DNA of 64,000 nt from Roseburia intestinalis L1-82 (GCF_900537995.1 NZ_LR027880.1:2984001-3048000), one strand, 5' to 3'. Counted from the stretch's first letter, positions 1 through 9,155 are shown. The notes: generated from the sequence alone by a model not told the origin. Translations and numbers: made by a program.

Positions 1-46
1 TTAGAAATGCAGCTTGGGGGGATTTTATGACTCTTTTGGGGTAAAT

Positions 47-745
47 TTAAAATTCTACCGACTTATTATTATTTTTTAATGCATGATACAGTTCTGCGCG
101 TGTCAGATATATGTAAGGTTCTACATAAAAAACAAGAAGAATACCAAATGTGCAGACACCTAACAGCGTCCAGCCGATAAATGAAAGATCTAACACAAAT
201 GCATCCCATTTGTTTCCATCCATCATCTGTTTACTTTCTGCAAAGGCTTCCTGTCTGGTCATCTCCGGATGCTCTGCTAAAAGATATGGGATCATCATAT
301 ACTCATAACTTTTCACGATACCCGGAATGATAAATAATAACATCCAGAGTCCTGTAAACAGCCCCCGCAGGAACATGATCATGCCGATGTGCGCATATCC
401 GTTTTTAAATCCGTATGCAATATCGCCTAATTCCGCGTTACCATACTTACAGTTAATGAAAAATTTCTGACATCCCACTTCAAGCGGATTCCAGATAAAA
501 ATACTGAGCAGGATGCTGATCACCATGGCAACAAATACTGCTGCCAGTATAATCCCAATCACAGTAAATACCATTACCGGATCTATATCCGTCAATCCAT
601 CCGTTGATGACCTTGCCGAATTTTGGGCAGCTGTTGAGCCTGAACCTAAAATAAATGACAGAATCAGTCCCACCAGCACTGCTTTCCAGTAATTCGCCTT
701 CAATGCCAGCTTTGCATTGCTTTTTAACTCACTTCTGTTCCACAT
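47..745 (-). CDS. DUF975 family integral membrane protein
   Basis: About 232 residues from an ATG preceded by AGGAGGAGTTTAAC. The longer open frame (to 793) has no ribosome site, so the inner start MWNRSELK is chosen. The N-terminus (WNRSELKSNAKLALKANYWKA) and the later run VKSYEYMMIPYLLAEHP are the family signature of DUF975 proteins, which are multi-pass membrane proteins of unknown function common in Clostridia. Four to five hydrophobic segments are visible, including one directly after the N-terminal helix and one before the KSYEY motif. It stands alone, with the next gene upstream on the same strand starting more than 100 bp away. Function is unknown. Confidence 0.85.
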   Translation of the reverse strand: MWNRSELKSNAKLALKANYWKAVLVGLILSFILGSGSTAAQNSARSSTDGLTDIDPVMVFTVIGIILAAVFVAMVISILLSIFIWNPLEVGCQKFFINCKYGNAELGDIAYGFKNGYAHIGMIMFLRGLFTGLWMLLFIIPGIVKSYEYMMIPYLLAEHPEMTRQEAFAESKQMMDGNKWDAFVLDLSFIGWTLLGVCTFGILLVFYVEPYIYLTRAELYHALKNNNKSVEF

Positions 746-846
746 GTTAAACTCCTCCTGATAAAAACATTTTACACTTTTGCAGTTTAACACATTAACG
801 TTTTTTTGTCATCCCTCAAACAAAAATTCTCAGAAAATCTTAAGAA

Positions 847-3240
847 TTAGACCTCAATTTTCCCTTCTTTTAACAATTCAATAAATGCCTCTGCCAGTTT
901 TGGATCAAACTGTGTTCCCTTATTGTGTTCTAACTCACTGATTGCATAATCGATCGACATAGCTTCCTTGTAGGTACGCTTTGTTGTCATCGCATCAAAC
1001 GAATCACATACCGCAAGAATACGCCCTAACAGTGGAATATCTTCTCCTTTCAGGCCTCTCGGATATCCCTTTCCGTCATATCTCTCATGATGCGATAATA
1101 CAGCCGGTATCACATAGTTCATATTCGGCAGAAAATGAATCATCTCAATGGAATTCGTGACATGTGTTTTCATGATCTCATATTCCTCATCATTTAACCT
1201 GCCCTGTTTTTTTAAGATACTCTCAGGAATACCAATCTTTCCGATATCGTGAAGCAGTCCTGCCTCCTTTGCAATTTCAATGTCATTCGGCTCAAGACCT
1301 ATTTTTTTTGCGAGAAGAACCGCATAATCCGATACATGGCAGGAATGTTCAAAGGTATAAGAATCCTTTGCATCGATTGCTGCAGTCAGTGCGTAAATCG
1401 TTGGTGCAATCTGTTCATAATGCTTTTGTACCTGCTGATCCTCAAGTTCATCTTCTGTATGTGCTCCATAAATTTTAATACAGTTTTTTCCGTCCCGTTT
1501 TGCATAAAAATTTGCACGTTCTGCCTGACTGAGCAGCTCATCCGCTCCCGAAGCCGTATCCGGATAAAATGCAATTCCGACACTTGCAGTCACCGGTTGT
1601 AGAACATCCGGTTTTTCTTCATCCGCGAGCAGAAAATTCTTCTGTATCTTCGCCGCAATCTGTGCCACCTTTTTCTTTTCATCCGAATTTATCAGCACCA
1701 CATATTCATTTGATCCAAACCGGAACGTATTTCCCTGACATCCTACGGTATTCTCTATGATATGTCCGCACCATTTTAAGATACGATCCCCACATTCTTC
1801 CCCGTACAGCTCATTAAAAAGCTTAAAATCATCCAGATCAAGATACACCAGGGCTATCTTCTGCTCTTCTTTCCAGTTCTCCGCCAGAAACTTTTTAAAA
1901 TATCCCCTGTTATAAAGTCCTGTCAGTTCATCATGGATCGATATCTGATATACTTCCTGATAAGTACGGATATTCTTAAGGCACACACCCGCATACACAC
2001 CAATTCTCCAGTAGTAATCTCTCTCTAAATAATTTAATCTGGTTCTTTTCTCCGATTTTATATAGATAAATCCCTGTATCTCATCATCATACTTCATCAA
2101 TGAAATCTCAGAGCACTCACCTGCCCCCGATCTTTCCAGCATAGCCGTGATTTCATCCTGCTCTGCCTGATCCGGCATCTGTCCACCGGCTGTTTTTACA
2201 ACCGTAAACTTTTCTCCATTTTTGATAAAAACAAAGATGTCCTTTACCGGAAACATCTCATTTACCACACCAATCAGCAGCTTAAACAGATCTTCCTGCC
2301 GCAATATAGACGCCGACTCATTCTGAAAACGACGTAATACCTCGATCTGCTTTCTGTTCTGCCTCTGCATGATTCCCTCTGCCATTTTTCTTGCCAGATA
2401 AAATACAAACAACGACCATCCTGTAAATCCAAGTACGAGCACTATAACTTTTTGCTGTATTTCCGGCAATACACTGCCAAGATACCACTCCGCATTGTGA
2501 TTAAAATTGAACACAGGAAGAAGACTGACCGCCAGTGCAACCGAGTAGATACATCCGATCACGATACGGTTCGAGATATCAAACAGATACTTGTGCCACA
2601 TGATATATAACAGGCACAATGCCATAAAAATACCGCCCAGCATATCATACGGGAAAAAATTACCCGGCAGTGCAACAAAAAGATTGCCTGTCAAAATTGC
2701 AACTGTTCCAAGCAGCAGTGGAAATAATTTCTTTCGTTTTTCAAATTTATTGCCGATTGCCCTGTGCGCCAAAACTGTCGTATAGACGATCACAACTGCC
2801 TCCGCAGCTGCAAATAAATAACTTCCCCAAGATAGATGACAGGCATATCCAATGCTTTCATCTGCATACCGGATAATATCCGGTTCCGGGATAAATACTT
2901 CTGTGACAACATTGATCCCCATTGCCACCACAGTAGCTATGCAATATCCGGTCAGGAAACCATTCTTTTTGATCTCCAACATATAAAATAAAAATGCATA
3001 CATAAAAATCGGTACCGTCAAAAATCCGAATACCGACACATGAAACCAGAACCGCATCCCCGGCATGATCTGCATACGCATCATTACTACACCGCCAGTC
3101 CAGATCAGACAGGATAAAAGAATCTGTCTGAAATACCTGACCGGTTTTGCATCCCCGGCATTCAGGAATGAAAAAAATATAAATAAAAAACAGAAAAACG
3201 CTCCGATTGGAACTCCAATATATAAACTATCCAGCGTCAA
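847..3240 (-). CDS. Membrane GGDEF(degenerate)/HD-GYP signalling protein
   Basis: About 797 residues. The open frame can be read from a TTG at 3282, but a second TTG at 3240 is preceded by GGAGGAAACGGC at ideal spacing, so that start is taken. Order: about eight N-terminal membrane helices, a short coiled segment, a GAF-like region, a GGDEF domain, then HD-GYP. The GGDEF domain keeps DELTGLYNR and LDLDDFK, but its signature loop reads SNEYV instead of GGDEF, so cyclase activity is unlikely. The HD-GYP domain keeps LLHDIGKIGIP, HHERYDGKGYP and ILAVCDSFDAMTT and looks active. By family knowledge it would hydrolyse cyclic-di-GMP, with the degenerate GGDEF perhaps binding GTP as a regulatory site. 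The membrane part is probably a sensor. Confidence 0.85.
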   Translation of the reverse strand: MTLDSLYIGVPIGAFFCFLFIFFSFLNAGDAKPVRYFRQILLSCLIWTGGVVMMRMQIMPGMRFWFHVSVFGFLTVPIFMYAFLFYMLEIKKNGFLTGYCIATVVAMGINVVTEVFIPEPDIIRYADESIGYACHLSWGSYLFAAAEAVVIVYTTVLAHRAIGNKFEKRKKLFPLLLGTVAILTGNLFVALPGNFFPYDMLGGIFMALCLLYIMWHKYLFDISNRIVIGCIYSVALAVSLLPVFNFNHNAEWYLGSVLPEIQQKVIVLVLGFTGWSLFVFYLARKMAEGIMQRQNRKQIEVLRRFQNESASILRQEDLFKLLIGVVNEMFPVKDIFVFIKNGEKFTVVKTAGGQMPDQAEQDEITAMLERSGAGECSEISLMKYDDEIQGFIYIKSEKRTRLNYLERDYYWRIGVYAGVCLKNIRTYQEVYQISIHDELTGLYNRGYFKKFLAENWKEEQKIALVYLDLDDFKLFNELYGEECGDRILKWCGHIIENTVGCQGNTFRFGSNEYVVLINSDEKKKVAQIAAKIQKNFLLADEEKPDVLQPVTASVGIAFYPDTASGADELLSQAERANFYAKRDGKNCIKIYGAHTEDELEDQQVQKHYEQIAPTIYALTAAIDAKDSYTFEHSCHVSDYAVLLAKKIGLEPNDIEIAKEAGLLHDIGKIGIPESILKKQGRLNDEEYEIMKTHVTNSIEMIHFLPNMNYVIPAVLSHHERYDGKGYPRGLKGEDIPLLGRILAVCDSFDAMTTKRTYKEAMSIDYAISELEHNKGTQFDPKLAEAFIELLKEGKIEV

Positions 3241-3407
3241 AGCCGTTTCCTCCAAATTGAATGTAAAATTTTTCAAAATCAATCATTATATTCATGTGCA
3301 AAATCGGCACATGATCCAATTCACAATTCGTCAATCATACAAGCATGTTGACTCTCTCTCGTTCATTATAGCATATTTTAACCTGCAATTCCATTTTTTT
3401 CCATCAT

Positions 3408-3447
3408 CCATCATCTTTTTGATGGGAATCCATCATCTTTTTGATGG
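3408..3447. repeat. Tandem pair of an 18-bp palindromic unit, period 22 bp
   Basis: The 18-mer CCATCATCTTTTTGATGG occurs twice (3408-3425 and 3430-3447) separated by GAAT. Each unit can fold on itself (CCATCA / TGATGG). It lies in the 257-bp gap between the HD-GYP gene and asnB, about 50 bp upstream of the asnB start, so it could be an operator or leader structure for asnB. No known regulator site was recognised. Confidence 0.6.
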
Positions 3448-3497
3448 ATTTGCATACACTAACAGGGATTAAATCTGTTTTTTAATGGAGTGACCTT

Positions 3498-5345
3498 ATG
3501 TGCGGAATTGCAGGATTTTGCAGCCTGAAACGCTGTTATACGGACAGACAGTCCTTTTGGGAAAATATACTGGTGTCCATGCACGAAAAACTCATCCACC
3601 GCGGCGGTGATGCTTCCGGCATTTATCTGACACCTCATGCCGGTCTGTCACATCAGAGACTTTCTATCCGTGATATCACGCACGGTGCACAGCCTATGAT
3701 ACGTCACCGGGACGGGGCAGATTATGCCATCGTCTACAATGGGGAGATCTATAATACCGATGAACTGATCCCGGAGCTTACTGCTGCCGGATATAATTTT
3801 CTCACAACATCCGACACGGAAGTGATCTTATATGCCTACATGCATTTCGGTGCTTCCTTTGTCTCCCGCTTAAATGGAATCTTTTCCTTTGCCATCTGGG
3901 ACGGTGCCGCAAAACAGCTTTTTCTCTACCGCGACAGAGTAGGGACAAAGCCGCTTTTTTATCACGCAAAAGACGGTGAGCTTGTCTTTGCCTCAGAGCC
4001 AAAAGCACTGTTCTGCTTTCCGGATCTTTCACCCGCTATTACCGAAAACAGCCTGAGAGAACTGCTTGCAGTCGGGCCGGCGCGCACCCCCGGATGTGGG
4101 GTTTTTCAGGATATCTATGAAGTTCTACCCGGACATTACCTGTGTTTTGATGCCATGGGGCTCTCCGATACCACCTACTGGGATCTGAAATGTCTGCCCC
4201 ACACGGACTCCTACGAGGACACCGTGGCACATGTATCTTTTCTCATGCGCGATACCGTAAAACGGCAGATGATTTCCGATGTGCCGGTCTGTACCTTTTT
4301 ATCCGGGGGCATCGATTCAAGCATCGTCACAGCCCTTGCTGCCGCTTACCAGAGGGAACACGGTGAAGTCTTAAATACGTTTTCCTTTGACTTTACGGAA
4401 AATGATATTTATTTTCAATCCAATTCCTTTCAGCCGGAACGCGATCTTCCCTATGTAAACTGCATGTTAGAGCACTGTAAAACCAGTCATACTTACCTGG
4501 AATGCACCCAGGAGACGCTCGCCGACATGCTCTATGCTGCCGTGGACGCAAAGGATATGCCTGGCATGACAGATGTCGATGCCTCCTTACTTTACTTTTG
4601 TTCTCTGGTCAAAAAACAAAACAAGGTCACACTGACCGGGGAATGTGCCGATGAAATCTTCGGCGGATACCCGTGGTTTTACCGCCCGGAACTGATGAAC
4701 CGGGATGGTTTTCCGTGGTCTGCGGATATCGATGCCCGTACTGCCTTTCTTGATGATGATGTTATGAAAAGCCTTGATCTCTCTTCTTACTCCCATGCAA
4801 GGTATGAAGAATCCCTGAAAAAAACACCGCATCTTCCGGATGAAACCGCCGAAGAATACAGACGCCGTGAGATCGCCTACCTGAATATCAAATGGTTTAT
4901 GCAGACACTGCTCGACCGCATGGACCGCACCAGCATGTATTCCGGTCTTGAGGCGAGAGTCCCCTTTGCTGACCACCGTATCATCGACTATGTGTACAAT
5001 GTTCCATGGAAAATGAAATACCAGAACGGTGTGGAAAAGGCTCTGCTTCGTGATGCCTTCCGCGATCTTCTGCCGCCGGAACTATTGCACCGCAAAAAAA
5101 GTCCTTACCCGAAAACCTACCATCCGGGTTATGAAAAGATCCTGATCGCGCGGATGACGGATATTTTAGCAGACAGCAATGCTTCTATCCTTCCGCTTAT
5201 CGATAAAAAGAAAGCGAAAAAATTTATGGAAGCACCAAAAGAATACGGAAAGCCGTGGTTCGGGCAGCTTATGGCGGGTCCACAGCTTCTGGCCTATTTT
5301 ATCCAGCTCAATTACTGGATGGAGAAATATCATCTTTCTGTGTGA
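3498..5345 (+). CDS. asnB: Asparagine synthetase (glutamine-hydrolysing)
   Basis: 615 residues, the normal length for AsnB. It makes asparagine from aspartate, ATP and glutamine in the cytosol. The protein begins MCGIAGF, so Cys2 is the glutaminase nucleophile of the class II amidotransferase domain (about residues 2-210, with HRGGDASG and YNGEIYN). The synthetase half carries the PP-loop FLSGGIDSS and the downstream GECADEIFGGYPWF and RMDRTSM(Y)SGLEARVPFAD blocks. The ATG follows GGAGTGACCTT. It is a single-gene unit closed by a strong hairpin terminator. Paralogues that modify peptides or antibiotics exist, but no such genes are next to it. Confidence 0.95.
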   Translation: MCGIAGFCSLKRCYTDRQSFWENILVSMHEKLIHRGGDASGIYLTPHAGLSHQRLSIRDITHGAQPMIRHRDGADYAIVYNGEIYNTDELIPELTAAGYNFLTTSDTEVILYAYMHFGASFVSRLNGIFSFAIWDGAAKQLFLYRDRVGTKPLFYHAKDGELVFASEPKALFCFPDLSPAITENSLRELLAVGPARTPGCGVFQDIYEVLPGHYLCFDAMGLSDTTYWDLKCLPHTDSYEDTVAHVSFLMRDTVKRQMISDVPVCTFLSGGIDSSIVTALAAAYQREHGEVLNTFSFDFTENDIYFQSNSFQPERDLPYVNCMLEHCKTSHTYLECTQETLADMLYAAVDAKDMPGMTDVDASLLYFCSLVKKQNKVTLTGECADEIFGGYPWFYRPELMNRDGFPWSADIDARTAFLDDDVMKSLDLSSYSHARYEESLKKTPHLPDETAEEYRRREIAYLNIKWFMQTLLDRMDRTSMYSGLEARVPFADHRIIDYVYNVPWKMKYQNGVEKALLRDAFRDLLPPELLHRKKSPYPKTYHPGYEKILIARMTDILADSNASILPLIDKKKAKKFMEAPKEYGKPWFGQLMAGPQLLAYFIQLNYWMEKYHLSV

Positions 5346-5354
5346 CAGAAAAAA

Positions 5355-5395
5355 ACACTCCGGCACTTTTACTTTGTCCGGGGTGTTTTTTGTAT
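5355..5395 (+). terminator. Rho-independent terminator of asnB, probably bidirectional
   Basis: Stem ACACTCCGG / CCGGGGTGT (one G-T pair) flanked by an A-run on the left and a T-run on the right. The PAP2 gene converges from the right and ends at its edge, so it can stop both transcripts. Confidence 0.85.
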
Positions 5396-5396
5396 A

Positions 5397-5942
5397 TTAT
5401 GATTCTAAAACTTTTCTGTGTTTTTTCTGATACACCCTGCATACCAGCACTGCGATCAGTGTCCCCGTGATCATTCCGGCAAGAACGTCCGTCGGATAAT
5501 GCACTCCGACATAAAGTCTTGAAAACATGATCAGAAATGCCAGGATCAAAGCCGGCACCCCGATCTTCCCTGGGCATGTCAGAAAGATCACAACAGCCGC
5601 TGCAAAAGAACTGCCGGTATGCCCGGATGGAAATGAAAGATCCCTCTGCGCTTCTATGATACGCTGCAGTCCATCCACAGCCTCATAAGGCCTTGTTCTG
5701 GCGACCAGATTTTTTAAAATGAGATTATTAACGATCAGAGATCCCAACAGGGAACACGTCATGAGCACACCTGTTCTCCGCATCTTTTTTACAAGTAAAA
5801 ATACGATTGCAAGAGCAATCCAGGTCCATCCCGCATCGCCTAAATGCGTAATAAATGTCATGACCGGCGTCAGAACAGCATTCCTCACATGCTCCTGGAT
5901 CCACAATAAAATATTCCCATCTAACTGCAATAAAACATCCAT
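5397..5942 (-). CDS. PAP2-family membrane phosphatase
   Basis: 181 residues, all within the compact bacterial PAP2 size range. The three phosphatase motifs are present in order: K-x6-RP as KNLVARTRP, PSGH as SFPSGHTGSS, and SR-x5-H-x3-D as SRLYVGVHYPTD. Five to six membrane segments surround them. Members dephosphorylate lipid pyrophosphates such as undecaprenyl diphosphate or phosphatidylglycerophosphate at the membrane; the substrate cannot be told from sequence. The stop codon touches the asnB terminator, and spoIIP starts transcription well upstream, so it may be read as the last gene of the gpr-spoIIP direction. Confidence 0.88.
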   Translation of the reverse strand: MDVLLQLDGNILLWIQEHVRNAVLTPVMTFITHLGDAGWTWIALAIVFLLVKKMRRTGVLMTCSLLGSLIVNNLILKNLVARTRPYEAVDGLQRIIEAQRDLSFPSGHTGSSFAAAVVIFLTCPGKIGVPALILAFLIMFSRLYVGVHYPTDVLAGMITGTLIAVLVCRVYQKKHRKVLES

Positions 5943-5990
5943 CTTATGTATTACCCCGTTTTTTTATGTTTTTACATACATTTTATGTTT

Positions 5991-7373
5991 CTACTGCTGC
6001 CCCGTCAATACTTTGTTGAGCAGATCGGCAAGCGGTACCATCGCATTTTTTGCCTCCGCCAGTGTATTTGTCTGCGCCCCCACCTCGATCAGAAGTGTCT
6101 TCGGGCAATAGTGCATATTGTAGCGGTATCCCTTCAGATAAATTCTTCTGGTAAATCCCGGGTAATATTCTGCCGCCTTTAACTGCATCTGGAACGATAT
6201 CGCCAGATTATCTGCAATATAAGGATTATAAAGATATTCGATATCGCCTGTTTTCGTCGTGCGGCTCAATCCATTAAAAAACATGATCTGCGCCATCGGC
6301 ATGCCGTTTTGTTCCGTAACCAGTCTCGTATTGTTTCCGACTCCGTCACGGTGCAGATCGATCACAACCTCAATGCTTTTATTTTCCGCTAAGATCTGTT
6401 CTAACGCAGGGCCTGCTTTTGCATAGGCATGATCGCGGTCTCCGACATCATACTGCCCGGTGTGATGGATTACGGAAAAGCCATATTTTTGTGTCAGAAG
6501 CTCCGTCAGATAATCACCGACACCGACGACCGACATGGATGCATCACCCGGAACGGAATCCGCATACCCTTCCTGTGAATGCGTATGATAGATCAGTATC
6601 TGCGGTGTGGACGCATCATGGCTCAAACGTACATCCTTTCCGAGCAGGGCATCCGCATTGAGCTGTGTGCTCCCGATCGTCGTCGTATTGTCCACCTGAT
6701 AAAAATTCTGGATCAGATAATCAAAATCATTCAGCTTTTCCCTTGCAAATGTCACTGCTTTGATGTCTGCCACAGCGGAAGCTGCCTGACTTTCTGCTGC
6801 ACCTGCCTCTGCAATCTGTGCCTGCTGATTTTCTGCTGCATCTGCCTCTGCCGGCTGCTCTCCGGTGTTCTCCGCCACACCTGGCTCTGCCGGCTGCCCT
6901 CCGGTATTCTCTGCTGCACCTGCATCCGCCGTCTGTCCTCCTGCATCTTTTTCATCTGACAGGCTCGTACCATCTGCGCTTCCGACCGATGGTATCACTT
7001 CCCCCGTCTTTTCATCCACATAATTTTCATCTGCAGCCTCCCGCGCCAGAATTGCCTCATAAGAGAGATCACTCTCGATCTGCGTCTGGTATGATCCACT
7101 TTCAGGTTCATAATTTTCCCCGGAAAAAAGCACATCGATCACTTTCTCCACAAAAGACCACTCCGTCTCATCTTTTACACTGTAAGACAAACCGGGCAGA
7201 TAAAAATCAAGTACTTTTTCGCAGCAGCTTTTTGCCCCCTCTTCTCCAAGCTTTGCAAAGAAAGATCTGTTTGTCTGTAAAAGTATTCCAATGACAGCCA
7301 GCAGCAATCCCCCCAGCCAGACGGCACCATTTATTTTTTTCTTTTTTAAATGTCGATAACGATAAGCATACAT
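5991..7373 (-). CDS. spoIIP: Stage II sporulation protein P
   Basis: 460 residues. SpoIIP is a membrane-anchored peptidoglycan amidase/endopeptidase of the engulfment complex with SpoIID and SpoIIM. A single N-terminal membrane helix lies at about residues 17-32. The catalytic domain holds LIYHTHSQEGYADS, VVIDLHRDGVG and the terminal TLLIEVGAQTNTLAEAKNAM motif. Between them, residues about 144-202 are an Ala/Glu/Gln-rich stretch of four imperfect 13-residue units (pattern AAENTGGQPAEPG), which lengthens the protein relative to Bacillus. No Shine-Dalgarno precedes the ATG, and a SigE-like promoter sits so close that the message may be nearly leaderless. It follows gpr, the classic gene order. 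Confidence 0.93.
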   Translation of the reverse strand: MYAYRYRHLKKKKINGAVWLGGLLLAVIGILLQTNRSFFAKLGEEGAKSCCEKVLDFYLPGLSYSVKDETEWSFVEKVIDVLFSGENYEPESGSYQTQIESDLSYEAILAREAADENYVDEKTGEVIPSVGSADGTSLSDEKDAGGQTADAGAAENTGGQPAEPGVAENTGEQPAEADAAENQQAQIAEAGAAESQAASAVADIKAVTFAREKLNDFDYLIQNFYQVDNTTTIGSTQLNADALLGKDVRLSHDASTPQILIYHTHSQEGYADSVPGDASMSVVGVGDYLTELLTQKYGFSVIHHTGQYDVGDRDHAYAKAGPALEQILAENKSIEVVIDLHRDGVGNNTRLVTEQNGMPMAQIMFFNGLSRTTKTGDIEYLYNPYIADNLAISFQMQLKAAEYYPGFTRRIYLKGYRYNMHYCPKTLLIEVGAQTNTLAEAKNAMVPLADLLNKVLTGQQ

Positions 7374-7378
7374 ACTAC

Positions 7379-7408
7379 ACTGTATGCACTTCTATTTTTC
7401 ATTATACC
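7379..7408 (-). promoter_or_regulatory. Candidate SigE promoter of spoIIP
   Basis: On the minus strand, GTATAAT is followed after the expected spacing (ATA-N16) by CATACAGT, matching the published sporulation SigE -10 pattern CATACAnT and five of seven -35 bases. The predicted start of transcription falls at or next to the spoIIP ATG. SigE control of spoIIP is known in Bacillus; here it is inferred from the match only. Confidence 0.5.
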
Positions 7409-7485
7409 ATGAAGCTCTGCTTCTTGATCGTGATCTGCATGAGTTTCGCCCGGCAGTCTTATTTTACTATAATCCCGCCTGTCTA

Positions 7486-8445
7486 TTATGCCGGCAGTCC
7501 TTCCCCCATAAATGCAATATTGATGCCTTCCGAGATCGTGTAGCTTAATCTTTTGACCGACTCATCAATATCTTTTGGCGTCACAAACATCGCATTTAAA
7601 TTCGGTGAGAGAAGTTCCCGGATCAGTTCATATTTTTCTCCATCGTTTAACTCTTTTAACGAATCCCCAAGCATATCAAATGCCTTGCTCTGGCTCATCG
7701 CAGCGATCAGGTTAAACATTGTGTCATTGACGATCGTTGCAGCATCCACAACTGTCGGTATCCCGATTGATATCACGGGAATCCCAAGGCTTTTTTTATT
7801 CAGTCCGTGTCTATGGTTTCCAACCCCGCTGCCCGGATTGATCCCGGTATCCGTGACCTGAATCGTCCGGTTTAACCGCTTGGTGCTGCGCGCCGCCAAC
7901 GCATCAATGACAATGACCAGATCAGGTTTTGTCTCATCGATGATTCCATGAATGATCTCAAGACTTTCCATTCCCGTCTGCGCCATAACTCCCGGGACAA
8001 TACTGCTGATCCGGTTCACATTTTTTTCTCCGAAAGCATACTTTCCATACTCTTTTACAATGTGTCTTGTGATAAAAAGATTGTCCACCACACGCGGGCC
8101 TAGTGCATCCGGCGTAACTTCACGGTTTCCAAGTCCAACGACCAGCACCGACAGCTCCTCATTTTTTTCCTGGATCAACTGACGGATGATCTTCGCAAGC
8201 TGTACGGATATCTCTCTGTGATAGTCTTCATCCTCCTCATCCATATTTCCCGCCTCGATCGTTATATAGGTTCCCTTGGGTTTTCCCATCGTCTTTGCAC
8301 CGTTTTCCGTCTCAATGACCACTGTGCTGACTGTGATATTTTTGTCAACTTTCTCTTCTAAGAAACGGACTCCCTTCAGATCAACATGATCTTCCTGCAT
8401 TTTTTCCTGCGTTTCAAGCGCTAAATCCGTTCGTATCTGATACAT
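7486..8445 (-). CDS. gpr: Germination protease (spore endopeptidase GPR)
   Basis: About 319 residues from the ATG of MYQIRTDLALET, which is preceded by GGGGGAAAATTT; the longer frame to 8466 starts inside that ribosome site. GPR (peptidase family A25) is made as a zymogen in the forespore and degrades small acid-soluble proteins on germination. Family blocks seen include LVVGLGNREVTPDALGP, GVMAQTGMES and DLVIVIDALAARS, followed by GSGVGNHRHGLN. The RTDLA segment at the N-terminus resembles the propeptide region that copies the SASP cleavage site. spoIIP lies 112 bp downstream on the same strand. Confidence 0.95.
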   Translation of the reverse strand: MYQIRTDLALETQEKMQEDHVDLKGVRFLEEKVDKNITVSTVVIETENGAKTMGKPKGTYITIEAGNMDEEDEDYHREISVQLAKIIRQLIQEKNEELSVLVVGLGNREVTPDALGPRVVDNLFITRHIVKEYGKYAFGEKNVNRISSIVPGVMAQTGMESLEIIHGIIDETKPDLVIVIDALAARSTKRLNRTIQVTDTGINPGSGVGNHRHGLNKKSLGIPVISIGIPTVVDAATIVNDTMFNLIAAMSQSKAFDMLGDSLKELNDGEKYELIRELLSPNLNAMFVTPKDIDESVKRLSYTISEGINIAFMGEGLPA

Positions 8446-8558
8446 AAATTTTCCCCCATATTCCAATGCCCTGCTCCGACATCTGTTATCTTTGCCTATA
8501 TTATTTCTGGTCTGAAAAAAAATTATCCATAATTTCTCATTATTTTACTGTTTTACAC

Positions 8559-8587
8559 TTGACAACCACAAAAACCTGCCCTATAAT
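8559..8587 (+). promoter_or_regulatory. Perfect-consensus SigA promoter of rpsT
   Basis: TTGACA, a 17-bp spacer, then TATAAT. The leader to the rpsT start is about 80 nt and contains a TTACATT/AATGTAA inverted repeat, which may be a fold used in autoregulation, as known for S20 in other bacteria (inference). Confidence 0.9.
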
Positions 8588-8675
8588 ATACCAGTATGTT
8601 TACATTGAACTGTCCGTGTCCGGCTTTAATGTAACAATCATGAACAATAACGATTACAAATTGGAGGTGTACGGA

Positions 8676-8939
8676 TTGGCTAACATTAAATCTGCAAAAA
8701 AAAGAATTTTAGTAACAGAGACAAGAGCTGCTAGAAACAAAGCGATCAGAAGCGAAGTGAAAACTTCTATTAAAAAAGTTGAGGCTGCAGTAGCTGCAAA
8801 CGATAAAGAGGCTGCAAAAGCTGCTTTAACAGTTGCTATCTCAACTATCGAGAGCGCTTCTTCTAAAGGAATTTACCACAAGAACAATTCTGCCAGAAAA
8901 GTTTCCCGTTTAACAAAACTTGTTAACGGTTTAGCTTAA
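8676..8939 (+). CDS. rpsT: 30S ribosomal protein S20
   Basis: 87 residues from a TTG start (8676) with GGAGGTGTACGGA upstream; the longer frame back to 8466 is leader sequence. S20 binds 16S rRNA early in 30S assembly. The N-terminal LANIKSAKKRI and the Lys/Ala-rich helices with NSARKVSRLTKLVN are diagnostic. It is a single-gene unit with its own promoter and terminator. A TTG start is also the rule for S20 in several bacteria and limits its translation. Confidence 0.97.
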   Translation: MANIKSAKKRILVTETRAARNKAIRSEVKTSIKKVEAAVAANDKEAAKAALTVAISTIESASSKGIYHKNNSARKVSRLTKLVNGLA

Positions 8940-8991
8940 TTTTTGAAACATAGATAAAAACATATATGCGGCCTTAACCCAGCCGCATAAT

Positions 8992-9025
8992 AAAAACACC
9001 AGTACCGTCATACTGGTGTTTTTTT
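8992..9025 (+). terminator. Terminator of rpsT
   Basis: ACACCAGTA - CCGTCA - TACTGGTGT followed by a T-run. A second hairpin, TATGCGGC / GCCGCATA at about 8965-8989, precedes it. Confidence 0.9.
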
Positions 9026-9147
9026 GATTCATAGGAATTTACGTCCTATGAATCAAAAAGCCCTCCGGGCGGGATCGCACTGCGTCGGAGATGAATTATG
9101 TCGCAAAGCGACCCGCCGCAGGCGGGGAATCCTGTGAAACAGAATTC
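9026..9147. repeat. REP-like multi-hairpin intergenic element
   Basis: A GC-rich block unlike its surroundings, lying between convergent rpsT and holA. It contains three nested palindromes: an 11-bp stem GATTCATAGGA / TCCTATGAATC (9026-9054), GGCGGGaTCGC pairing with GCGACCCGCC (about 9068-9116), and GAATcCTGT / ACAGaATTC (9127-9147). It looks like an interspersed repeat or MITE. The first stem has a close relative after argG at 24796-24820. Confidence 0.65.
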
Positions 9148-9155
9148 TTTTTATG

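Noticed and set aside
6752..6973. Repeat-rich frames within spoIIP on both strands
   Set aside because: They are shadows of the Ala/Glu/Gln-rich linker of SpoIIP, whose frame has intact domains on both sides.
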